From NCBI GenBank assembly GCA_003266075.1, contig MUZZ01000045.1:4927-16220 (forward strand): a stretch of 11,294 nucleotides of DNA, in the 5' to 3' direction. Positions 1 to 8,800 of this stretch are shown one piece after another. The notes under the pieces were generated by a model. It did not search any database and was not told the origin of the DNA. It saw only the letters and a program-made list of their open reading frames with translations. The stretch's first letter is position 1. The number at the start of each line of letters is the position of its first letter. Source of the stretch: Methanosphaera sp. rholeuAM74. GTDB lineage: Archaea > Methanobacteriota > Methanobacteria > Methanobacteriales > Methanobacteriaceae. The position numbers and the translations under genes were made by a program.

Positions 1-2458
1 ATATTGCTCCTCCATAATCTCCCCTGTTATAGCTTAATATGGTGTTTGTCATGTTCATTGTAGTCTCAGGCCAACTGCATACTGCTCCACCATCTTCTCC
101 TGCCGTGTTGTTGGATATAATGCAGTTGTTGATGCCCAGATAAATCGGATCATCAGTGGCATGACCATGGAATATTGCTCCTCCACTATAAAATGCCCTG
201 TTGAAGTCGAGTATGCTGTCGTCGAGGGTTGTGTTACCACAGTTTCTTATTGCTCCACCAGTATTCTCTGCACTATTGTTTCTTAGGGTAGTGTTTATTA
301 TGGATAACGTACAGTCATACCAGTTGTAGACGGCTCCACCATCATAGTCTGCCCTGTTATCGGCTACTATGCTGTTGTTGAGGATTAAATTGCCGTGATT
401 TCTTATTGCTCCACCACAAAATCTTTCCCAGGTAGGGGTTACTGTTCCATAGCTTATAGCATGATTACCACTCAATTGGCTGCTGTTGATTGTCAAATTA
501 CCATTATTGTAGGCAGCTCCACCGTTATTTATCGCAGTGTTAGTCTTTAGGGTGGAGTTGCTGATGGTTGAATTGCTGCGATGGTTGTATATCGCTCCAC
601 CATCATTTTCTGCCCTGTTATAGTTTATTGTACACCCATCAATGCTTGTATCACTATATTTGTCGTATATTGCTCCACCATGTCGCTGTGCCCTGTTATT
701 TGTTAGTGTAGAGTTAGTTATGGTTGAATTAGCGTTTTCGTTGCATACAGCAGCCCCATTATATGCCGAGTTATTGTTTAGTGTACTGCCGGTAATGGTA
801 AGTCTTCCCTCATCGTTTTCTACTGCTCCACCATAAAGGCCGGTAGCGTTATTATAATTAAGGGTGCTGTTTTCGATGATTAAAGTACCATACTTGTTGT
901 ATAAGGCTCCACCAGCATATGCCGTGTTAGTCTCTAGTTGAGAATCAGTTATGCTTGTACTACCATCGTTGTAGACAGCGGCCCCATAATATGCGGAATT
1001 GTTGTCTAGTGTACTGCATGTAATGGTTAGATTGCTCTCGTAAGTGTTGTATGCAGCTGCCCCATTATAATTTACCGTGTTGTTGCATAGTGAGGACTCT
1101 GTAATAGTTAAATTACCTGAATTATGGACTGCTCCACCATCTGATGCAGTGTTATTCATTAATGTTGAGTTGGCTACAGTTAGTGTACCCTTATTGTTTA
1201 CTGCACCACCACTTGCCGCATAATTTAATGTGAACGTGTTGGCATATAAGAGGTTGTTTTCGTTAAATGCCAGAATAGCCCCACCATTTAAAGCTTGATT
1301 GCCTGTGAATGTGTTGTTAGATATGTTGTTAGTGCTACCATTCAACACCATACCTCCACCATCAATGGCAGAGTTTTCATTGAAGACGTTGTCTTCAAGG
1401 CTTAAACAGCCCATCCAATTGTATACTGCTCCACCACTTTCTGCCGTGTTAGAGGATAAAATGGAGTCAGTCATCCTAAGAGAACCTATAACGTTATAGA
1501 CTGCACCACCACACTTGGTAGCCGAGGAGTTGCTTATAGTGGAGTTTATTATGGTCATGTTGTCATGGTTGTAAACTGACCCACCGGTACTCCAGTCACC
1601 CACAGCATTATTGTCATATAATGTGCTGTCAGCTAATACTAGACGGCCATAGTTATCAATAGCTCCGCCATGCATTGCAGAGTTGTTTGTAAACGTGGAT
1701 TGGCTGATGATAATGTTACCACTCTCTGTAAGTACTGCTCCACCACTTTCAACAGCTTCATTGTCTTTGAAAGTTGATGTTGTGATTGTAAGACCACCAA
1801 CACTATATATTGCTGCTCCATCATCACCAGCACGGTTACCAGCAAACAATGTATCCATAACGGTGAGATTATTAAGGTAATTATAGATTGCACCACCATA
1901 CATTGCATAATTATTCTTAAATGATGAGTTGGATATTGTTAGGAATCCCTTATTGTATATGGCACCCCCACCAAACCATGAATAATCATAATAACAATTA
2001 GTGACTTCAATATCATTGATTGTTACATTACTGTTTTCTGCAATCTCTAGGAATTGGTTAGCATCATTACCGTTAACACTTTTCCCATTACCGTTGATAG
2101 TCAGTTGCCTGATTAAATTGCTGACAGTCGTATTATTAGATAATGTAATGTCTGAGTTAATGTTTACTGTCACGTCGTCAAATTCATCACTAGTCAAAGC
2201 ATCGTGTAATGTGTCAAAGTCATCCACATCATAAGTCACAGATGCACTCTTAATCTTCTTTTCTTCTTTCTTTACCACTTTCGATTGCTCTGTTACACTA
2301 CTTTGCATATTATCAGAGACAGCCGGAGCTTTCTCTACCAGTTCACCGGTATCAACAGCATTCAAAGCGTCATCAGATACTGATGTGGCACTTGCAGCTG
2401 CCACTAACGCAAATAGAAGTGCAGTAGCAATAATTACTTTCAAATTCCTATATTTCAT
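1..2458 (-). CDS. Second adhesin-like protein with Pmp-type beta-helix rungs, 5' part only (runs off left edge)
   Basis: A reading frame of 819 complete codons is open from ATG 2458 to the left edge, with no stop in the window. GAGG lies six bases before this ATG, and the start M-K-Y-R-N-L-K-V-I matches M-N-K-K-Y-L-K-L-I of the upstream paralogue. An in-frame ATG at 2470 is the alternative, but it overlaps the GAGG. Residues 1-24 are a signal peptide ending A-S-A before T25. A charged linker ends K-K-E-E-K-K-I-K-S-A-S. A cap domain (about 75-160) closely matches that of the paralogue (D-A-L-T-S, D-V-T-V-N-I, L-T-I-N-G-N-G-K). Then come about 25 full rungs with G-G-A-[IV]-Y-N and [FL]-x-x-N, and a 26th cut by the edge. 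Compared with gene 1, it has more Cys, Trp and Phe, fewer acidic loops and visibly more G+C. Likely a secreted or surface adhesin; the Ig-like region and any anchor would be outside the window. Confidence 0.9.
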   Translation of the reverse strand, partial: MKYRNLKVIIATALLFALVAAASATSVSDDALNAVDTGELVEKAPAVSDNMQSSVTEQSKVVKKEEKKIKSASVTYDVDDFDTLHDALTSDEFDDVTVNINSDITLSNNTTVSNLIRQLTINGNGKSVNGNDANQFLEIAENSNVTINDIEVTNCYYDYSWFGGGAIYNKGFLTISNSSFKNNYAMYGGAIYNYLNNLTVMDTLFAGNRAGDDGAAIYSVGGLTITTSTFKDNEAVESGGAVLTESGNIIISQSTFTNNSAMHGGAIDNYGRLVLADSTLYDNNAVGDWSTGGSVYNHDNMTIINSTISNSSATKCGGAVYNVIGSLRMTDSILSSNTAESGGAVYNWMGCLSLEDNVFNENSAIDGGGMVLNGSTNNISNNTFTGNQALNGGAILAFNENNLLYANTFTLNYAASGGAVNNKGTLTVANSTLMNNTASDGGAVHNSGNLTITESSLCNNTVNYNGAAAYNTYESNLTITCSTLDNNSAYYGAAVYNDGSTSITDSQLETNTAYAGGALYNKYGTLIIENSTLNYNNATGLYGGAVENDEGRLTITGSTLNNNSAYNGAAVCNENANSTITNSTLTNNRAQRHGGAIYDKYSDTSIDGCTINYNRAENDGGAIYNHRSNSTISNSTLKTNTAINNGGAAYNNGNLTINSSQLSGNHAISYGTVTPTWERFCGGAIRNHGNLILNNSIVADNRADYDGGAVYNWYDCTLSIINTTLRNNSAENTGGAIRNCGNTTLDDSILDFNRAFYSGGAIFHGHATDDPIYLGINNCIISNNTAGEDGGAVCSWPETTMNMTNTILSYNRGDYGGAI

Positions 2459-2486
2459 ATTTGTCCTCATTCCATAATTGTTTCAT

Positions 2487-2510
2487 GTAATCATGTATTC
2501 ACATGACTAC
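2487..2510 (-). promoter_or_regulatory. Leader hairpin upstream of gene 2
   Basis: In the minus-strand RNA, GUAGUCAUGU pairs with ACAUGAUUAC over 10 bp (one G-U) around a GAAU loop. The G-U pair works only in the minus-strand transcript, because the plus strand would have an A-C mismatch. The element has the same length and position as the hairpin of gene 1, and lies 28 nt before ATG 2458. Confidence 0.55.
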
Positions 2511-2520
2511 TTATTTCCTA

Positions 2521-2551
2521 TCTTTTGTTTCTTATTTTTATTATAGTTTTG
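2521..2551 (-). promoter_or_regulatory. Conserved initiator/leader box of gene 2
   Basis: The minus strand reads CAAAACTATAAT, then A-runs with AAGAAACAA. The core is identical to the box at 11181-11211 apart from a few transitions. It is separated from the leader hairpin by 10 nt, as in gene 1. Confidence 0.5.
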
Positions 2552-2566
2552 CCTTCATTTGTCGTG

Positions 2567-2575
2567 TTTAAGATT
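2567..2575 (-). promoter_or_regulatory. Probable TATA-like element of the second adhesin gene
   Basis: AATCTTAAA on the minus strand, preceded by purine-rich AAAGAA that could serve as BRE. It is a weak TATA match alone. It lies at the same 15-nt distance from the CAAAACTATAA box as the good TATA box of the first gene. Confidence 0.35.
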
Positions 2576-2662
2576 TTCTTTGGAGAAATTAGTGGACTAT
2601 AATTCTATTTTTTCCAATCAATTCTTTTCAAGTTGATGGTTATTCTTTAATCTAAAGATGTA

Positions 2663-2698
2663 TTATCTTGGGGTAGTGTATTCTAATAATCAAGATAA
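2663..2698. repeat. Intergenic 8-bp inverted repeat
   Basis: TTATCTTG at 2663-2670 and CAAGATAA at 2691-2698 are perfect inverted copies with 20 nt between them. The element lies just past the T-run after gene 1 and about 90 nt upstream of the TATA-like element of gene 2. It might be a terminator-associated hairpin or an operator of gene 2. Confidence 0.35.
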
Positions 2699-2731
2699 AC
2701 ATAAAAAAAATAATATAAGTCAAAGGGGGGG
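2699..2731 (-). terminator. Candidate U-tract terminator of gene 1
   Basis: About 120 nt after the TGA stop the minus strand has a run of seven C, then TTTGAC, TTATATTA and a run of eight T at 2703-2710. Archaeal termination commonly uses such T-runs without a strong hairpin. An inverted repeat follows just downstream at 2663-2698. No experimental signal can be seen here. Confidence 0.4.
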
Positions 2732-2851
2732 TGAAGAATGGTTGGATGCTTCGTTTAATCAATTCACATGAATCTGAAGTCCATAATCCTCATCAAGTCG
2801 ACTCCTTTTGTAAGTAATAAATATTATTCATGCAAAGATCTTACACTAGAA

Positions 2852-5800
2852 TCATACGTCTTCATAGTGTCCTGGCACCCAAGTTCCTCCAACACGTTTA
2901 GTAACTGTACGAGTTACAGGGTTACCATCACCGTCCACCATTAACAATCCATCAGATGAATAGACGTATTCAATACCATATAATACGGATCCACCTTCAT
3001 AGTGACCTTCCACCCATTTCTGTGAAACCACGTTAATCTTCGTAGTCGTGTTACGTTGGCTCTTATATGAGAGCCTGTCCTGTGTAACAATTTCTATACT
3101 AGTGTACTTATTGTAGGATGGAATACTGATGTTTTCCAAGCTAAGCACACCATTGGATGCGTAGTAGTATATAGGCTTATCATTGCTTTTAAGTGTAGCA
3201 CCATTAACCTTAACCACACACTTATTCGGACCTAAGACCTTGTTACCAAGGTAGTCCTTGATAACGGCTGTTAATGAAAGTTTATTAGTATACTTGTTTA
3301 CTGTTGCATTAGTGATTGTTATGGTAATGTTTGACCTTTCTACTTGGAAGTAGGAAGTGTTTCTTACCTCAGCCTGGTAGTTCTTGTTGTAGTATCCTGC
3401 TAGTATTGTGTGGTTTTTAACATTGAAAGTCTTACCATCTGTCACACCAGAAAGTCCTAGTGGAATAGTGTAGTTAATAGTTGCTACACCGTTTACTAGC
3501 TTAACTTTCTGCATATTACCCTTGGAATCTTTCAGTGTAATACCATTGACTTTGAAGTAGACGAACTCATCCTCGAATGGAATCAGCTTAGAACTGCGTT
3601 TGCCGCCAGTAGTATCATATACTCTCGCAGTAAGCGTCAAAGTCTGTCCTTGTTTAATGGTTTTAACATTACTACTGACTACTATGGATGCGTTTCTCTG
3701 GCTTATCTGTGCCTTAGCATTATTACTACGAGAAGCATTATAAATGCTTGAACCAGAGTAGACTGCCGTAAGGTTCTGAGCATACCTCATGTTAAGGTCT
3801 GCCGTCACATTAACACTTGCCACACCATTAGCCACATATACTTTCAAGGCATTATCAGATCCTGTGAGCTTCTTATTGTCCTTGATTGTAATCTGGTTAA
3901 GCTTGAAAATCACATAACCATTAACAACGGCTTTATTACTGGAATCTGTAACTTTAGCAGTTAAAGTCATAGGATTACCTATGACACCATACACCGTGGA
4001 TACCGTTATCTTCGTATTAATCTTGTTTTTCACATTAATAGTCGTAGTTGCGGTTGAATTCTTGTATGAACTTGTTTGTTTGTATGTGGCTGTAATAGTA
4101 TGTGTTCCAGTTTTTGTCGGAGTATAGTTCAGTATTGCCACACCTTTACTATTGGTTTTAAGGTTATAACTTTCAGAGTTAACCTTTAATGTAATGTTCT
4201 GGTTGGTTAATACTTTATTATTAACATCCATCAGAGTTGCCGTGATGTTCATCGGAGTATTAACAATCGGTGTTGTGTTTGATGCTCGCAGTGTTAGTTT
4301 AGTGTTAATCTTAGTATTTGCTTGTGTTTTGTTACGTACAGTAATCTTAGTTGAATTGGTGGAGGCATTATAGACAGTATTTCCATTATATTTAGCTGTA
4401 ATAGTTGTATTTGCTACTTTGGTTAGCTTATGTTTTTGTGAAACCTGACCAGTAGCATTTGTCTTTAGAGTGTAATTCTTGTTTTCAACGTTTATTATGA
4501 TGCTTTGGTTTGCCAGTTTCTTGTTGTCGGCATCAGTTAGTGTAGCTGTTATTATGATAGTATCATTTACCGTTGGCGTCGTATTAGATGCTTTGAGTGT
4601 GAGTTTCGTGTTTATCTTCTTAGCTGTGATGTTTGTTGTCGTGTTGGATGGGTTGTACTGTGAGTTTCCATTATATGTTGCTGTTATCTTCTGTTTTCCA
4701 CTACTTGTTGGTGTGTAGGTTTGTGTTGCTACTCCATTAGTGTTTGTTGTTAGGTTGTATGTTTTACCGTTAACATTAAGAGTGAGTTTCTGGTTGGATA
4801 GCTTCTTGTTGTTGGCATCAGTTAGTGTTGCCGTGATGTTTACTTTACTGTTTACTGTTGGTGTCGTATTAGATGCTTTGAGTGTGATTTTTGTGTTAAT
4901 CTTGTTTACTTTGATAGTCATGTTTGCTGTTGATGAATAATATAATGCACTTCCATTATACATTGCATTGACTATTAGATTGCCACTAGTGGTGGATTTA
5001 TATTTCTGGATTGCTGTACCATTAGCATTGGTAGTTAGTGTATAATTTTTTCCGTTGATGTTTGATATGATTTTTTCGTTTGGTATTGTTTTATTATTTT
5101 GGTCTTTTAATGTGAACGTAAATTTAATCTCATCATTAACGTATACTTTAGTATTATCAGATGATATTGTGATTTGTGTACTTTTCATTCCATCATCGAA
5201 TGTGTTCTCTAAGATAAGTACATTTGTACCATTAGTGTATATGGTTGAACTGTACTTGGACTTGTCATCATTGACGTTGTCTATGATACTTGCATTACAC
5301 TTGTTTATTATAGCTTTTCCAGTACTGTTTGCCTTGTTTTCTTTGAAAATGTTCTGTTCGATGATAAGGTGTGGTTGTGCGATACTAGTAAGTGTCACAT
5401 AGTCATATTCATAATGTGCTTCTACCCATCTGGTTGGATAATATCCAGCTATACCATTACCATATGAATCCCATGCGGTGTAAATGAATATGTTGTAATT
5501 AGTTACAGAATATCCTTCTATCCATGTTGGTATTGACCTTATAAACTTATTAATGGAGTCATGAACATATATTGTTGCACCATTCTTAGCTTTATTGTTG
5601 TAGAATGTATTGTTTTCTATGTTGACAAGATTATTCAATGTATTATTTTCGATAACCAAGTTACCTGAATAATCATTGTAGATTGCCCCACCGTTTACAG
5701 CCGTGTTGTTGTTAAGAATTGATTTGGTTATGCTTAGGTTACAGTTGTTGTAGATTGCTCCACCACGTGTTGCGTTGTTGTTGTTTAGGGTGGATTGGGT

Positions 5801-8800
5801 TATGCTTAGGTTACAGTTGTTGTAGATTGCTCCTCCAGTTGTTGCGTTGTTGTTGTTTAGGGTGGATTGGGTTATGCTTAGGTTACAGTTGTTGTAGATT
5901 GCTCCTCCACTTGTTGCCTTGTTGTTATTTAGGTTAGTGCTGGTTATGGTTAAATTGCCATAATCGTTGTAGACTGCTCCACCACTTTTTGCAGTATTGT
6001 TGTTTAGTGTGGATTTGGTCATGGTTAATGTACCATCGCTATTAGTAACTGCTCCACCATTTGTATCTGCTTTATTATTAGTTAATGTACAGTTTATTAA
6101 GTTAGCAAGGTATTCTCTATTGTAGATTGCTCCTCCACTAGTTGCTGTGTTCTTGTTTAATGTTGAATTAGCAAGTGTTAAATATCCTTGATTGTTGTAG
6201 ATTGCTCCTCCATAGCTAGTATAGTTCTTAGTATATGCCTTGTTGTTGTTTAGCGTAGAGTTTGTTATGGTTATGTCCTGTTTACAGTTGTAGATAGCTC
6301 CTCCATCTCTTGCTGTATTGTTGTTTAGCGTTGACTTAGTCAAGGTAATTGTTCTGTTATTGTAGATTGCTCCGCCATATTCGGCTTTGTTGTTGTTTAG
6401 GGTGGAGTTTTTGATAGTTAGGTTTCCGTTGTTGTAGACTGTTCCACCATTGTCTGCCGTGTTGTTGTTTAGTGTGGTGTTAGTTATGGTTAATGTACCA
6501 GTATTATGTATTACTCCAGCATTTTTTGCGGTGTTCTTGTTTATTGTTGAGTTGATGATAGTCAATGTTGCATCGTTGTATACTACTACAGCATAACTCT
6601 CTGATAGATTATTGTTTTTTAGTATTGAATTGGCTATTGTTAGGTTTCCGTTGTTGTTGATTGCCCCATCAAAGCTTTCCGTTTCATAGTCATAATAGTC
6701 ATCATAGTCATCATAGTCATCATAGTCATCGTAGTCCTCATAGTCTTCATTGTCATCGTAGTTAGTATAGTCATCATAATCACGTCCAGAACTCGTATAG
6801 TTGGTTAGTGTCATGTTTTCTAGTGTGAGCGTGTATCCATTATCTACTGTTATGAAGTTATACGTGTTTTGTCCGTTTAACGTGTTATTGTTACCATTTA
6901 TTTTCAGTGTTTTAATTAGTTTTGAATTTCCCCAAATAATATTCTGGTTTGCAGTATAGTTTCCAGGTAATAAGTTTATGGTATAGTTAATAGCGTTTGT
7001 TTTCTTAGCTTCTTGAACGGCATTAACTAATTGTGTATAGCTGGATACATTCTTTGTGATAGTTCCTATGGTCATGTTCATGTTTAACGTAGTGTTGTTG
7101 TCTATTGTTAGTGTTATTATGTGGTTGCCCTTGGCTATTGTTTTGTTGTAGTTAAGTCTATTGTTTTTGATGTTATAATTACCCTTGTAAACATTATCTA
7201 TGTATAATGAAGCATTATTTATTGAAAGACCATTGTAGTCTAGTATTCCAATATCGTATACGTCATTGTTAATTATGAAATTTAGCATTGGATTGTTATC
7301 TGTGAAGTTGGAATTTTTCACGGTTATGTTAGTGCTACTGTCTATTGCTCCACCATGTGTTGCTTCATTGTAGTTTAATGTGGAGTTGTTGATGCTTAAG
7401 TTTCCATTGTTGTCGACTGCTCCTCCGTACCATTTTGCTTTGTTGTTGTTTAGTGTGGAGTAATTTATTGTCATGTTACTATAGTAGTTGTAGATAGCTC
7501 CACCATCTGATGCGTTGTTCTCTTTTATTGTTGATTTGGTTATCTTTAATGTGCCATAATTAGTATTGACTGCTCCACCATCATCAGTTGCCTTGTTATT
7601 CTGTAGGATAGAGTTTGTTATAGTTGAATTAGTATAGTAGCTGTAGATTGCTCCACCATCATCTGTTGCACTATTGTTGTTTAATGTGGATTTGTTTATT
7701 GTTAAATTAGCGTAGTGGTTGTAGATAACCGCTCCACTTGTTGCCGCGTTGTTGTTTAATGTTGAATTAGTTATGGTTAAAGATTTCTTGTTGTAGATTG
7801 CTCCACCAAGTCCTGGCGTAAAATATTCATCATAATCATCATAGTATCCCACAGCACTATTTTTGTTTAGTGTGCTATTGGTTATGGTTAGTTTATCATT
7901 GTTATATATTGCCCCACCATCTGATGCTGTGTTGTTGTTTAGTGTAGTGTTAGTTGTGTTTATAACACCATTGTTGTATACTGCTCCTCCATAAGTATCA
8001 TAATAGTTTTCAGAAGATGCCTTGTTATTGCTTAATGTTGAGTTGTTGAGGGTTAATTCTCCATAATTGCATAATGCTCCTCCATAACTGTGTTCTTCAC
8101 TTTCTGCAGTGTTGTTGTTTAGTGTTGACTTTGTAATGGTTAATGTTCCATTATTGCATACTGCTCCACCACAACTATCATCATATCCACCATATGCATA
8201 GTTATTTTTTAATGTTGAATTGTTAATACTTAATTCTCCACTATTGTAGATTGCTCCTGCGTAACCAGAATTATCTCCTGCTACGCTGTTGTTGTTTAGT
8301 GTTGACTTGCTGATACTTAGTTTTCCACTATTGTAGATTGCTCCTGCGTAACTGTCTTCTTCACTTGATACTTCATTGTTGTTCATTGTAGAATTTATGA
8401 TTGTTAAATTTCCTTTATTGTATACTGCTCCACCATAACTATCATGAGAATAATCATCGTTATATGCTTTGTTATAGTTTAGTGTTGAATTATTGATTGT
8501 TATTTCTCCGTTGTTGTAGATTGCTCCTGCGTAGCTTGCTTCGTCATTTCGTGCTGTGTTGTATTTTAGTGTTGACTTGGTAATGTTTAATGTTCCATTG
8601 TTGCATATTGCTCCCCCTGATTCTGCCGTATTGTCTTCTAATGTGGTGTTTGTCATAGTAATTGTAGCATTATTGTAGATTGCCCCTCCATATGTTGCCC
8701 TGTTGTTTTTTAGTGTTGAATAGGTTATTATCAGTGTTCCATTGTTGTTGATTGCTCCACCATAGCCTTCTATGTATCCCTCGTAGTAGTCCTCGTAGTA

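Larger units (their letters stand above)
2459..2851. other. Intergenic region between the two adhesin genes
   Basis: These 393 bases hold the terminator candidate of gene 1, an 8-bp inverted repeat, a smaller stem (TCTTTA/TAAAGA, 2644-2658), then the TATA-like element, leader box, hairpin and ribosome-binding site (GAGG, about 2465-2468) of gene 2. I see no tRNA and no convincing coding sequence. A G7 run at 2725-2731 on the plus strand is followed by very short open frames only. Confidence 0.6.

Noticed and set aside
1639..1908. Minus-strand 89-codon frame inside gene 2
   Set aside because: It is a shifted frame; the correct frame across the same bases carries the GGA/FxxN rungs without interruption.
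642..2234. Plus-strand open frames of 64-77 codons opposite the second adhesin gene
   Set aside because: They are hydrophobic mirror translations of Asn/Thr-rich rungs, with repeats of A-P-P from GGAGC codons on the other strand. They have no own ribosome-binding site.
2746..2817. Plus-strand 23-residue ORF after a GGGGGGGTGA stretch
   Set aside because: The spacing to the G-run is long, the peptide has no recognisable features, and it lies in the 3' region of gene 1. The run is better read as part of the terminator region.
5055..5402. Plus-strand 115-codon hydrophobic frame resembling a membrane protein
   Set aside because: It lies wholly antisense to the Ig-like and junction region of gene 1. 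The hydrophobicity follows from the complement of Asn/Lys/Thr codons.
5702..5917. Possible CRISPR array
   Set aside because: The 72-nt units are contiguous, with no unique spacers, and encode protein repeats in frame.
5719..5937. Plus-strand frame with repeated Cys-rich C-L-G-Y-S-C-C-R-L-L units
   Set aside because: It is only the antisense reading of the 72-nt rung repeats.
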